DNA of 64,000 nt from Ophiura sarsii (Eukaryota > Echinodermata > Ophiuroidea > Amphilepidida > Ophiuridae), in contig CM069452.1 in NCBI GenBank assembly GCA_035610835.1, positions 63,946,368 through 64,010,367 of the forward strand. Reading direction: 5' to 3'. Positions within the stretch are counted from its first letter, which is position 1, and each line of letters opens with the position of its first letter. Below the pieces are notes generated by a model that was given only the letters and a program-made list of their open reading frames with translations, ran no database searches and was not told where the DNA came from. Position numbers and translations under genes: made by a program. Positions 28,601 to 43,800 of this stretch are shown here, piece by piece.

Positions 28601-31600
28601 TAGGAATTGAGCACTTTTGATACGGGCAGTGCATCATTTTGATAATTTATTATTTGTAAAGTACTTACAATTATCATGATTAGGCCAACAACAAAAAAAG
28701 TTGACTTGCCCTTTCCGACCGACCCTAATTTTCGGAAATCTAGGGTCGCTATTTAAAAGATTTTTAAAAAAAATAAATTTTTTGAAAGAAGCACATAACA
28801 ATAAAGAAAGATCAAAACGTGTTTTTAAGTAGTATCTGCTTGTTTAAAAATCAAAAAAAAAAAAAATATCTTTAAAACGTGTTTTTGTGCAGTAAATTGT
28901 CAAAAAAATTCAACAACAACAAAAAAAAAAATCCGACCGTCCGACCCTGACTTTGACCCTGAAAGGGCAAGTCAACTTTTTTTTTTTGGCCTTATGAACA
29001 TTGTCACGCGCGAGAAGCTATCACCATTTTGGTCATTAATTAATGACTAGATTGTCATCGCGCACGGGAAGCTACAGCCATTCTTGCCGGGGGTGGGGCA
29101 CTCATATGCCGTATCTACGAAGGCTTATATGTTAGCACAGCAAATATTTGAAGGTCTATAAGAATAGTCTTAGAAATTCGGAACTTAGCTGGTATTTTTT
29201 TATTGATTGGCAAAAAAACAAAAATACTACGAAACCAGTCCCAACTGAATGGCAAAAAATAGGTTAAAGGCTGTTTTTCTCAAGAAAAAAATATATAGGT
29301 CTCAAGAACTGGGGTTTTTTCCTCCTCAATCCAGTCATTCATTGTTGTCAAGGCCTAACAGTTATGGGTATAGTTCACAGCATCTTGTGCGTCTAAAATA
29401 AGACTAACCATTTAGAGCTATGCAACTCAAACTTTGGAACACCACTTTTATAAGGATGACCTTTCATGTAGAATAGAAAACCGTTTCAAGTTGAAAATCG
29501 GAACATCTACCTTTAAGATAAGAAGGCGCGCTATCATTGAATCATTGAATTAGTTGTTATCACTTAATTTTGAGAACAAAATCCAATTCAAATTTTGCTG
29601 TCTATTCAGCTGTATATGGTCATATTTTTTAACCAGAGCTCAATTGTGTTGCACTAGCACGGAGCGGCAGACGGGAGTATGCAGAACTGAATTCTACCTT
29701 AACTTTTTGGTTAAGATCGTTAGTGTCAATTCCACGTGGTTTATAGAACCGGAGATGTATCTTTAATAGTGACATAATCAGCCCGTAAGAAGGGGGGGGC
29801 GATGGTGGCGATCGCCCCCCCCTTTGAAAATCTTCCCCGGAAAATTTGTACACAGATGAAAAATTTCGCGCGCTACGCGCACATTTGTCTTCCCAAAATG
29901 CAATATTCTTTGCTACAAGCTTGTTTAGAGCCAAAATGTACCTCGATCGTGCAAAAAATAGGTGCAAATTCGAAGAAAAAAAATTGAAAACGCCCCCCCT
30001 CCCCTTTGAAAAAAAGTGTCTTACGGCCCTGACATTAGAACATTTTAGACCCCGTGCCTACCGAGAGAGAGAGGGGGGGCGGAAGTATGCAGACCTTAAA
30101 GATCATTAGTGTCCGTTTAACACTTTCCACGCGGCATGCGTCTGTAGACGACATTCCAAAAGTTTAAAAAAATGTCTAAAAAATAACATATTGTATCACT
30201 TTTCCACGTGGAGATGTATCTTTACTAATGACATTTTAGAACATTGGAGACCCCAAGTGCCTTATTGAGAGGGGGGGGGGGGGGGGGGGCGGAAGTATGC
30301 AGAATTAATTCAACAGGCTTAAATCATGTAAATATTTAGTAAAGATCATTAGTAGTGTCAACACTTTTCCACGCGGCATGCGTCTAGACGACATTCCAAA
30401 AGTTCACAAAATGTCTAAAAATGACATATTGTATCAATTCCACGTGGAGATGTATCTTTACTAATGACATTTTAGAACATTGTAGACCCCATGCCGTACC
30501 GAGAAGGGGGCGGAAGTATGCAGAACTTAATTCAACGTTGAATATTTAGTAAAGATCATTAGTGTCATTAACACTTTCTACGCGGCATGCGTCTGTAGAC
30601 GACATTCCAAAAGTTCACAAAATGTCTAAAAATGACATATTGTATCAATTCCCGGCACGTGGAGATGTATCTGTACTAATGACATTTTAGAAACATTGTA
30701 GACCCCGTGCCGTACCGAGAAGGGGGGGGGGGGGGGGGGCGGAAGTATGCAGAACTTAATTCAACGTTCAATATTTAGTATCATTAGTGTCATTAACACT
30801 TTCTACGCGGCATGCGTCTGTAGACGACATTCCAAAAGTTCACAAAATGTCTAAAAATGACATATTGTATCAATTCCACGTGGAGATGTATCTGTACTAA
30901 TGACATTTTAGAACATTGTAGACCCCGTACCGTACCGAGAAGGGGGGGGGGGGGGGAGCGGAAGTATGCAGAACTTAATTCAACGTTAAATATTTAGTAA
31001 AGATCATTAGTGTCTGTGGCTGGGATTCTCGAAAGTGGACTAACTTAAACCTGGACTAACTTTAATCCTGGACTAGTTAGTCCAGGTTTAGTCCACAACA
31101 GGGGTCTAACTCCATTTCTGTTTCTCAAAACCTGGACTAACTAGTCCTGGACTAAAGCTGGACTAAAGATGGTCACTAACTGTGACCTCAAGGGTCAAAG
31201 GTTAGTCCAGCTTTAGTCCACGGTTTAATTGCTAGGGAAGATTGGTTTAATTGATCTGCACATGCTCAGAAGTTTTTTACAGCACTTTCAAAATGGCTGC
31301 CTGCAAATCTATCACAATGTGCAGAAAGAATAGCACGAACAGATAGAGAATCTTTTATGATAAGAAAGGGTTTTTACTTTAAAATAAAATGACCCAAATG
31401 TGAACATGTTTATAAAACTGATTGCAACAGTTTAAGATTACATTAAAATGTGAATGGCATTATATCCCGGGGTATTATCATATTATAAAGGTATACAGGC
31501 ACAGGCCAAGGCTGAGCAATGATGATTTTGACTAGGTCATGGAGTGTGCGATCTGGAGAGTATTTGGCAATTTTGTGTTTGATTTTGTCATAGGTATACG

Positions 31601-31844
31601 GCGAGATTACGTTTTATTTCAACCTTTTCACACAACATTGTAACCCCCCCCCCCCACCCCCAGTGGCGTAACAGCCGGGGGGGCAGTGGGGGGGGGGGGC
31701 ACAGTGCCCCCCCCCCCCCTGAAGGTGCTCAGCAGGAAATCAAACCTACCCACCAGGAAAAATGGGGGGGAAGGGTGATTTTTTGTGACCGTGCGAAATT
31801 TGTGACCATCGCGAAATTTTGTGACCGTTCGAAATTTTGTGACA

Positions 31845-31885
<41 letters not shown>

Positions 31886-34800
31886 ACCACCACTTACGTG
31901 AAATTAACGAGGTGACTGACTGGGAAAAATATTGGGGCAACCTTTTACGAACATTTCTGTCGGGTCGAACTGGTGTTCACCCAGGAAAAAATATCCTTTG
32001 CCCCCCTGGAAAAAAATCCCAGATACGCCACTGCCCCCCCTCCCCCCCACCCCCTGCCCGTGGGTACTCGGATTTGCTTTGGTCGGGGGTGTGCGGCTGG
32101 AGATTCAAAACCCCTATTACCTATTTCTAAGGGTGATTTGTAAAAACAGATACCCATTTCTAAGGATTTTGCTTCATTATAGACCCAATTTTCGCAAATG
32201 ATCGGGAAAATTGGCTCAATTTTCACAAATTTTCGCGAAAATAGACTCATTTGTAAAAAGTAACCCCTTTATTCGGGCTTTCCAGCACAATTATTCCCCA
32301 TGTTTAGGGGTTTTTTTGCAAAAAAGGCGACCCTCCCCGGGCATGCATTCCAAACCTCGCCCTCAAACTATGGAGGGAACTCACCCTGACCTCTATGCAC
32401 AAAGCCTATAAACCAATTATAGCCCAAACTTTAAAAGGGTAACCTATTTTTGTGTTGATGTAGTAGGGTGTTGAATTGAATTTGCCATGGATGACATTTG
32501 GTCGAGTTTGCATTAGGACTACTTTGCAATTAGACGACTCTTGCATGGACGAGTTTGTGCTTGGATCAAATTTTAAAATAGTATCCCCCCCCCCCCCCCC
32601 CCCGGGCATGCATTCCAAACCTGGGCTTACTTTTAAACCCTCAAACTGTGGAGGGAGTTCACCCTGAACCCTATGCACGAAGCCTAAACGAAACCCATAC
32701 AGCCCAATGGTAACCTATTTTTGTATTGATGTAGTAGGGTATTCTATAATTACTCCCAATAATTAAATTATACTTGTCAATGTCATGAGACAAACAAATT
32801 GTATTGGTTGAATTGCCAAGGATTATTGTGACATTTGGTCGAGTTTGCAGTAGGACAACCTTTACAATTAGACGACTCTCAGATGGACGAGTTTGCGCTT
32901 GGACGACTTGGCTTGCATTGTTTACTTCTTAATTAATTCAGTCTGAACAGAGAGTGAGGCCTTTTAAGTCTTGCAGGAAATTAATGTTATTTTAAAGTGT
33001 TAATGACAAATCTCCAATAAGCAGAATTACTGTGAACAGTTGTTAAAAAAGGGGTAGGTTTATAACATACAGGTTAGTACATTTAGCGGCCTTAGAAAGA
33101 GAAGAGAAAGTTGAGCCTACTTCTTGTAAATAATTGGTCAGTTTCACGTTTTAAGCTTACTTCCAACCCACCTGAAAATGTCTAATATAACCCAATCAGA
33201 TTTTGTTTAATTAAAGGATGGGATGATCAGACCATAGATGATCTTGTCCCTAAAATAAAAGTAATAATAAGTGGACATTTTTGCCTATTGATAATAAATA
33301 ATGGGTGGGTTAATAAATTGAGTAGGGCCTAGGCCTAGTCTGTGTATTCCAACGATTCTAATCTGTTTATTGAGATGTTGTGAACATGCCAAGCATCATG
33401 ATAGTAACAATTGTACATTCAGGTTTGTGCATGTTGGGGTCTAAATGACTGAAATGGTCAAAGCTTTGCTGTGCCTAACAACAACGTAGCCTAGGCTACT
33501 AGGCCTGCAATTGGGCCTAGCTTATAAGCTTAGGCCCCCTACTTGAAATCTGCCTTTAAATGTCTATCACATGCAGTCTCATCACCACGTACTCCCCATC
33601 AGAGAGTGTAACTCAACAGTTGATAGTATATATTTTACAATATGATTACATGCAGGAATGTGAACTCATCTACGGCAAAAAATCTGAGTGCTATCAATAG
33701 GCCTACTTAACTTTGCAAATGCACTGGTTGGTATAGACTATTGACTGGCTGCGGTTTGAGTGCCGGATCAAATCGGGCTCTAAAACCCTACATAAAAGCA
33801 AAACAGATTCTTTTGAGAATTTATATCTTTGTCTAAAACAATCCTGGGTATACAATTCAAATGGATGTTTACGATCAACCAAAACTCGCTCTGGCTAGAG
33901 TGAAATAATTGCCTCAAATAATGCAATCTCCTCAAGACTGCCAAGTTGTCAGCCATAGTTAGTCCACACTTTAAACCTACCCTTTCAGTGGACTAAATTT
34001 AGGGCTGGATTAGCACAATTTAGTCCAGGACTAAGCTTAGTCCACTGTTGTGAAACCCAGCCTGGACTAAACCTGGTCTAAACCTAGACTTAGTCCAGGT
34101 TTAGACCAGGACTAAAGTTAGTCCACTTTCGAGAATTCCAGCCTTTAACACTTTCTACGCGGCATGCGTCTGTAGACGACATTCCAAAAGTTCACAAAAT
34201 GTTTAAAAAAGGACATTGTATCAATTCGATCCACATGAAGATGCATCTTTACTAATGACATTTTAGAACAGTATAGACCCCGTGCCATACCGAGAGGGGG
34301 TGTGGGGCTGAAGTATGCAGAACTTAATTCAACCTGAACTATTTAGTAAAGATCATTAGTGTCAATTCCACGTGGTTAACTACCGGTTCTGGCATGTAAT
34401 AACAATGTAACAAACCACCTTTATGGAAACTGAAGTAATAAAACATGACCATTTACAAATACAAACCAACATTCGATCTAAACAGTACTTACCTTTCAAA
34501 CGGTGTTATGCATATGACTGTGGTCCATCATGACAATTAGACAAAAATATTAACATTTGTTTTACTTGTAGCACACACAAATTCCTTAATTGCAATATTG
34601 TTCTTGTAAACAGATTTAGAATATAGTTATAAGCTATAGTTTAATTAGCTCCATCATAGCAAGATATATTCAGCTCATTATCAATCCGCGCACAAAATTT
34701 ATCCAAGCCTATTATAAGAACGATTTTTGCAAACAAAACAACAAAAATGCAAGTATTTTAATTGCCTACTCTTCCAAATTCAATCATATGTAAACAGTTT

Positions 34801-37800
34801 TCGCCAATTTGGAACTAAGTAAACTATAGCACTCAACAATAATCGCAGAAGGAATATATCCTAGAAATTTCGTTTTTAATGAACAAACTACAAATGTTTT
34901 TATAGTAAAGATATTGTATGCACAGGCTGAAAAAGTAGGCAATACGGAAAGCTCCTTGCTGGGAAATTTGAGCATTTGGAGGGAAAATGTGGTATTTGGA
35001 GGGAAATGTCACTCTTTCATTAAGAAATGCATTCCATTTTGGAGGGAAATTTGGAATCGCTTGCCGGGAAAAAAACATTTTTTCAGGCCATGATTGTATG
35101 TGTGCATAATAAACATTGTTCGGCAAACAAATAGCATACACTTTGTTTATATCCTACAAATATTGTCCCACTTTCACTTTACATAACCCACATCCACGTG
35201 AATGCGCCAATTAAAAATACATCTACAAAAATTGAAAATAATATTAGCTTTGTAAATATGTCATATCCATCAATTCAATGTTTTAATAACCATGTTTATG
35301 CACCAAATTCAGTAAAACAGCATACCCCACGGTAACCTTAATATTCAATGGGGACATTATCACTCATCTCATTATATCAATCCGTCTGAAATCTGATAAA
35401 GACTGTTCCCCTTACAAATATACAACTCTATTCACTAACAGGGCCCAGTCAGGTTTTGTTCAAAATCTCAAACCACAAACCCCGAGAACCGCAAAAACCG
35501 AGAACCGCGAAAGCCGAGAACCGCTCTAGTTTATAAATGCAAACAGCAAAAATAGCCGGAGATTACAGCATGTACAGGGGCGGAGGGATTGACTTTATTA
35601 AAACCCTAACTCCACTGCATCATTCAAAATCATCCAAAATAAAACTATCTCCACGCACATGCTGCTGTATTGGCTCGATGACATCACCTACCGCAGGCAT
35701 GTGGTGCCCTCATATGCGCTGGGGAGTTAGCTCAGTCGATAAGGGCACAGACTTCAGTGCGGATGGTCCCGGGATCGAATCTCGGTGATCTTTCGGGTCA
35801 TCAAAATCTGACTTTTCCCCCCTCCCGACCGATACACGCAAAAACATAGCCGCGGGAGTTAAGGTTAACCCATGCACATATATCAGTAATAAGTGGCCTA
35901 CCATACCCGCTACCATTGCAAGACACACTCTCCTATTTTACACAGAAGGCCTAACCACTACACTGTAACTTTATTCTATCCATTGTTCAATCATAATCCC
36001 TGTGATAAAAGGGTAGAATCGTACAGAAGTACACGATTATATGGACCATTCCACAAAAATGGGATCATTTGGGGTTGTTATCATTCTTTGATCCGGTAAA
36101 TCTTACTGCAAGTATATATCACAAATAATTGTTAATATTATGGTAAAACTAGACGAGTTCTACTCAGAACACCAAGGTTTGCCATACTTTGAATGACATT
36201 ATCAGGTTCATATTTGTAGTGAAAGGCCCTCAAAACCACCAAAACACAGTTTCCACAGCTCGATGTCTCAATGTTATGCTGCTGAATTTAATTCTCAATT
36301 CAAGTGTTTGTAAGATTTTGGTACGAGTAAATATAGCCTACGTATCAAACCAAAAAAGGCATTTAGTTCTGCCTACATTAATCTTAACGTGCACTTTTAA
36401 TATCAAATGAACTTTCCACGAAATGTGTGTAATTTCCGATATCCGCACAACATAAACTGAATGTACTAAATTTGCATCGTTTATGAACAATCCCGTAGCA
36501 AACCCCATCACGTTATTAAAATTATATCACCTTGAAGGTCTCTGGCACTTTATTTGGGCTATACAAAATGTTGAAGTTCAGCATTTCAAACGACCGTTTT
36601 ATGCTTGTAATCTCCGTTATCGATGTTTCTCAGTAAGTAGGTATTCTGTTACCTTGTTTCTGTCCAATGTTATTCCAACCATTTGTATCGGAAAAATAGA
36701 AATGCAACCACATGGCTTGCAGAAGGTCCGAAAAGGGATGAAATCGTAAGAAGTGTTATCGTGAACGCCGTTATCTTGTAAAGTGTTACCACCCTCTTAT
36801 GAAGAAAATATTGCAAGAGTACAATCTTTCTTCATTGGAAAATCTTTGAGAAGTCTAGATATAGCAGCGCAACATTGCTTATTTTTTCGTGTTATATATA
36901 ACGCATACCACTTTGTGACTCCAAACAGATTCTTCTAGAATATGTTGTAAGTGTAAATTTATGGCTCATAATCCACATATCGGGGGCTCAGAATCAGAAG
37001 GCCTCCATCTCCATTTTTTTTCTTCAAAAATGAGATTTTGGTATCAACATTTTCAGAAAGAAATTCTCTTTACAGTAACACAGCCTTATCTCCATAACAC
37101 AACCCCTTTCAATGTCATAGCCAGTATCACAAGGCCTCGTCGCTATCTCCCCAATGTGTTTAAAAATCTTCGATAGTCTTTTTCTCAAAATGGTCAAAAT
37201 GGAGATAAGGCCTTGTGCTTCTGAGCCCTCGATATGTTTGTTTACTACCGCGCAGCCCATAGCCAAATAGCTATACATGCACAAGCATTGAGCACGCCGT
37301 GCTATTAGGCCAACTAAATTGTGTTTGGGAATATAAATTCGGCATGAATACTGTGAATTGAAGTCGTCCAAACACAAAACACATCACTTTGATAGTATTG
37401 AACTCTTTTCATGAGTTTGTTAGAATTGTACTTTAATACTTAGGCCTAGGCCTACAACTGTTCAACTAACCAAATGAACATGTTGTCATGTCGGTTGCCG
37501 CCATTTATTATGATTGAAAATTTGCAGAAAATGAAACAACGTAGTGTTGAAGTTATGTTAGAAATATATACGTGAAAGTAGTGCTGTTATAGATACAAAA
37601 TTTTGTATCGATATGTCGTAAAAGAAAACTTCGACATGTCGATATATTATCGATAAAATGTAATTGGTTTCCGAATTCTACAACTATCGTCGCCAATCAA
37701 AAACGTCAGATAAAACCTGATCAGATCGGGAACGGGGAAATATTCATATCAATGATGTACCCCACCAATAAATCTTGGAAAATTGGCCGAAAAAGTCATT

Positions 37801-40800
37801 CAAAAACGTTAAATGAAGACTAAATTGAACACATTCCGAAGTAGCTGGCCGATACGGTCGCCATCTTTTAATTGATTAAAATCGTTTACGCATGCGTGTG
37901 ACACATCGTGCTTCGGCTTTATTCGATTTCCCCTTCGGCCTCTTCCGAAACCTGATACGAATGACGTATTGCTACGAAAATTATCCTTACGCATGCGTGT
38001 GACAATTTGTCCAATCACAAATTTTACTTTAATTTTCCGGAACGGTACGAATGACGTAATGCCAATAACATGTGCGCGCAACTCATCTCGAAAGGCACAG
38101 TTCCCCATAGTTCCACAGATGTGGATTAAGCCTTTGATTTACCAACTGCGCTCTCTGAAAATCATGTTTTTTTTATAAATACCAATATACGACTGGCATT
38201 TCCAATGGCGTTGTTATTCAGTATGAATTATTTTGATACTTCTGGATCTGGATCATTATACTCCAATTAAGCAGGTTCTGCGCATTGGGGATGGTGTTTA
38301 TAAATACCAGATTCATTATAGCGTGCGAAATCAGGAATAAAACGGTCCGTTTGGTCATTTAAATTGCTCAAAAAGTTGTTTTAAAAAAATAATAGAAAAT
38401 AAAAAATAATACGGTCGGCACCAAGGTACACGGTCGGTCGGACGTGGACAACAACAACAACAAATCGGCCTTAGCAGGCTTATAGCGCGTGTGTATGTCA
38501 GGATAACCGTGGATAACGCCGTTCAAAAACGTGTCCGTTATCAATAACAAAATTAAAAAAACATCTTCACAATATGCGATGCAGTGTGCATGTTATTCAA
38601 TACAATAGTTACTGTAATGGTAGGCCTACATACCCCTTTTAAACTAAAATGCAACCTACATAAAATATTTAAAGAGAAAATTAAATATTTGACCACTGTT
38701 TGACAGTCAATATTGGGAAATTCAGCCCAAATGTATGCTTTAAATCATGTTCTAGCATTAAAATTGATCAAACAAATAAAGTGTAGTCAGTTTCAATTGT
38801 TTTATCTTTGTTTCATTCCCATTACTTTCGTACACGTGAACAAGTTTAATACCATTAAAAATAGCAAATGAAGTTATCTTTATCTAATGACAAACAATTT
38901 CAATGTTGGGCTTAAAGAAAATATAATAATTGATACATTAGGCCTACAGAAGGGAAATATTCTTCTACTTGAGTAAAATTGACAAAAAAAGTGTTGGAAA
39001 AGGTACAAAATTGAAAGCACGTAGTTGTCAAAAGTGTTGAATCATAGAGAGATTTGTTGAGTTTTAGGCACAGCAGGTAAATCAAAACGCTTTCCATTAG
39101 GCGCATGATAGTCGATATCGAGTTTCCCGTTACCCGCCCGCATCAATTTTTTTCACCCGCGTCAAAATTTCAAGATTTCCCAAAAAAAGCATTATTTATT
39201 TTTAAACACAATGGCTACCAGTTTTTAACTGGGGGATCGTAAATGCTTGAAAAAACGCCTTTTGACTTTCATGAGCCGTAGAGTCAAAGTGTCCTTTACG
39301 ATCGATAACGCCAAAGTAAAATTGATCACGGTGGATCTGTTCAGACATAGCAAAATGTGCATTCATCATGTTGGTACAAGTTCCTCAGTCATCCCTTTAG
39401 CTTTACACACATCAAATTGTCAAGTTATCTTGTTTCCATTGCAGCCTATTAAGGCCCTGTCACACCATAACGTATCGCCTCAACGTATGCCAACGTATGC
39501 GAAATATCGGAAAATACGTTGGTGTACGTTGGCGTACGCTGATATAAATTAGGGGTACGTTGGGGATACGTCGTTTACGTTAAGAGCACACTGTGATACG
39601 CTGTGACAATTTGGACCACGAAAAAATATTGAGCATGCTCAAAATTTCTCGACGTACTCAACGTGTGCTTAATACGTTCTGCATAAGTTCCCGGTAAGTT
39701 TGCTGTACGTTAAATATACGTTGACATACGCTGACATACGTTAGTGGTACGTTACTCGTAAGTTGGTATACGTTGATGAACGTAGGCTGGGGGAAACGTA
39801 CAGCCAACGTAGTGATAACGAGTTGATAACGTATATGTGCCGTGTGTCTAACGTATGCCTGACGTATTTCCAACGAGTTTCGACGTATTCTCACGTATTC
39901 ACCTTATGCTGGGCGATCGTGTAAGGCCCTGTCACGTATCCATAGCGTATTGAACGTATACATAGCGTATGACTAACGTATTGATAGCGTATGACTAACG
40001 TATTGATAGCGTATCACTAACTTATAAAATACTTATGACGGCGTATCACAGCGTATGCGAGCGTATGCGAGCGTATGACTAACGTATGCTTAACGTATAC
40101 TTATCGTATTCGTAGCGTATGTCTGCCGTGTTCGACGTATCGTCAGCGTATCCTCGACGTACAACGAAGACGTGGCTTATTATGCCGCTGTAGCACGTAT
40201 AAATACCGCGCCGATCTCACATTACATCATTCCCGCCGATGTCATCAAGCAATTAACATGCCTCCCAAGAAGAAGCAAGCAACCAGGGGCCGAGGCCGAG
40301 GAGGAGGAAAAAGCAAGAAGGCCAAGATCAAGACAGACCATGAAGAAGTGAGGATGAGATACTCAAGGGACCCATTTATATACTCAAATCCTCCATAAGT
40401 TCCCAAAACGCTGAATGCGCGCTAGCTGTACGGTAGCCCTGTCACACCATGGCGTATCGCCTGAACGTATAACAACGTATGCGAAATATCGAAAAATGCG
40501 TTGGCGTACGTTGGCGTACGTTGGTGTACGCTGATACAAGTAAGGGGTAAGTTTGGGATACGTCATATACGTTAAGAGCACGCTGTGATACGTTGTGAAA
40601 ATTTGGAACACGTCGAGCCCGCGAAAAATTATTGAGCATGTTCAAAATTTCTCGACGTACTCAACGTGTGCTTAACTTACGTTCTGCATAAGTTCCCGAT
40701 AGGTTCGTGGTACGGTTAGACATACGTTTACAAACGCTGACATACGTTAGACATGCGCTGACATACGTTAGAGGTATGTTAATCGTCTTAAGTTATAGGT

Positions 40801-43800
40801 TGGACATATAGATTTACCCTTCTAGATATTTTAATAGTTATCATCTAGGCTGCGTTTACTTGAACTGGCAACACTTGTCCCGCCGTGTACGAAACTCAAT
40901 TTCTGCAACGGCATAAGTCACGTGTTCGTTGTACGCCGAGGATACGCTGAGGATACGTCGAGCACGGCAGACATACGCTACGAATACGTTGGTCATACGC
41001 TCGCCGATCGCATACGCTGTGATACGCTGTCATAAGTTTGATATAAGTTAGTGATACGCTATCAATACGTTAGTCATACGCTATGTATGCGTTTAATACG
41101 CTATGGATACGTCCATTCCATCACCGATGTTGACGCAATTCGTTGGGAAGTTGGACGTTCTTGGACGTTCTCGGACTCTGACAATTTTCGAGCTATTTTT
41201 TGAATATGTCGGCATACGTTCAGGCCACGTTCAGGCCATACGCTATGGTGTGGCAGGGCCTTTATAATGTTGTATGTTCATTTACTTACAGTATAAATAT
41301 ACAAAGCGGGATCAAGATCGACACGACTGCAAACAGGTGTTGGAATTATACTCGTTGTACTTAGTCTAATAACGAATCCATAGCCTGAAGAAACGATACA
41401 AATAATGTTTTGACAAATATAAATACTAAAGTTTACATATCGAGGGTTTAGTGCAACAAAGGGCTATCTTCATTTTGGTCATTTTGAGAAAACGTGAATT
41501 AAAGATTTGTACCCATCGTTATCACCTATTGGTTTTGACAAGTTAAAAGAAATGCTATTCAAACCTTTTCGTTTAGGTGAATTTACTATTTTCTCATAAT
41601 TAGGTTCCTGATCTTTTGCGGTTCATTTTGATACCAAAATGTCATTTTGGCCAAAATGCAGATAGCCCTTTGTTGCACTAAACCCCGATATGCAACTCAA
41701 TCGTGTTATTCTAGGAGTGTGTTTTGTGATCTGGTTTTGAACCAAATTACAATTAAGTGTTAGAAAGGATGCTAAAAACTACGTCACTCCCGGGGTCAAA
41801 TGTTTACACGGTTAATTTAAATAATGAGCCACGTCGAGCTGGTCTGGGAGACAGATAAAATTACGAAATTTTGAGACCGAAAAGGTCGAAGTTTTTTACA
41901 ATTTTCTGACCAATAAGGACCATCATTTATTCGAGAGGCACATACAAATATTGCACTTAAAAGGTACAATTGTCATGATAAAAAACCCGTTCTTTGTAAT
42001 TAAATAGTTCAATGGTTTAACAATAACATGACGCGACTTCTTCCGTCCAACCTCTGTGGCGTGCTACTATGATCCTTGGGTTTATCTTCTTCTTTTTTCT
42101 TCTTTTTTAAAACATGAAGGAGACTTTAATGAAATCATTCATGTAAATTTCTATCACTACAGTATGATGGCCCAGGTATTGAAAAACGTTATTATTAATT
42201 TGTATGTAATTATTATTTTGTATACATCTTTTTTATTTACTTTTAATGTATTTATTAATTTATTTATAGACTAGTATTTAATTATTTATCATTCATTTAT
42301 ATAAATAGGCATATGTATTTATTTATTTATTTATTTATTCGTTTATTTATTTGATTTCATGTTATCTATATTTTATTTATTTATTTATTTATTAATTCTT
42401 TATTTACTGATTTATTTATTGATTGATTGGTTGATTAATTGTTTAACATTATTTCTACAATTTTTTATGCATGATTGTATAAAATATTGTATAATAAATT
42501 TATCTTAAATGTATCATTGAGTAAATTATACACAAATGGATCATCAATTGCATGATACAAATCTCCCATTGATCGTCATATCCATGTAATCGTCCATCGG
42601 GCAAAACAGAAATTATCATTTAGTTACAGCATAAACTTTTATGCTTCAACTTAATCTTGGGTCCGGGCAGCGATTTTATTTTTTACTAGTAAACATTTGT
42701 AAAATTTATTTATTTCGTTTTAATACGGAATAAAGCAAAACTCACTGAATAAAATGATGTTTTTTGATGTTTTTTTTAAAAAGTCAACTGATTTTACCTG
42801 TGAGCCCATACAAATGTTTACTAGTAAAAAAAAATCGCGTCCGGGCAGGTGTACGATTTAGCGTAATTTATTCGTGGTTTACTACAGTGCAACAGAGCAT
42901 AAAGTTCCAAAAGTGCATGTTATTGAAATTACGCTCTAATTCAAAAATAACATATGTAAGACAAGGAGACTATATCATATTATAGAATACGGCTTGGTGA
43001 TTTAATGTCATAAAAGAAGAAAAAATGGTTTGACCTTATTTGCATATAATTAGCATATTATAAAGAAATACATTACAAATTTGCTTTTTGGAATTTCCAG
43101 CAAAAACTATAAATGCTATTAACACCAAAGTTACAGGAAATGAAGTCCCCATCATTGCCAACAATACTGTCTGAGAAAAAGTTCACATTTATCTTTACTT
43201 TTAACAAAAGCCGAAAATCTGTCTTAATTAAGCTTAATCAATTACCAAACTCGTTGAAATTATTAAGTAAAACTGTGTATCCAAACCAGACTTGCATGGT
43301 ATCAAATTAAAGGTAAAGATGTGCTTAAAAGAATGGTCTGAGCAGATAATTCAATATCCCTTTAGTATTTAAAATATCGTCCTCCAAACATTTAGTATGT
43401 TTAAAAAGAGAAAAAAACACATGTAACCACTATTTCATACAACTGTACACAGACATGGCAACAGTCTATTAATACTTGTGCAGCCATGCACGCAAACAAT
43501 GGAAGGAATATTCAAGGACATGACAACGCTAAGGGATCAATGGTTTAAAATTCGCGCTGAAAGAAATTTGCCAGTGTGCAGTCAAGAGTTTAAGCATAAT
43601 GCATGTATGTTACTTTAGGTGACCGTGTGCTGACATGCATGGGTGTACAAACAGGTATCGTGTTAAAGGCCTGCACTAAGTCTAAATAATAATAAAAAGT
43701 TTAAATAGTCAAGCCCATGAAAGGAAGTAGGCAGTAGCTGGATGGATTAGCGTGTATGGATAATCAAGTATTGGCCAATCAGAAATCAGGTTTAATAAGA

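Larger units (their letters stand above)
39452..41262. mobile_element. ACGTA-rich TIR element (compound)
   Basis: The left end GGCCCTGTCACACCATAACG is matched by the inverse of the right end GCTATGGTGTGGCAGGGCC. The interior is saturated with AACGTATG/AGCGTATG words. Internal structure: 39452-39735 and 40434-40720 are direct copies (both GTCACACCATnnCGTATCGCC); 39920-40165 and 40905-41130 are inverted copies. This suggests one element inserted in another of the same family. A small TATA-headed ORF lies in the middle. Confidence 0.8.

Noticed and set aside
39658..40645. Many ORFs rich in Thr, Tyr, Val, Arg
   Set aside because: Result from ACGTA repeats lacking stops in some frames; only the 46-residue TATA-associated ORF was kept.
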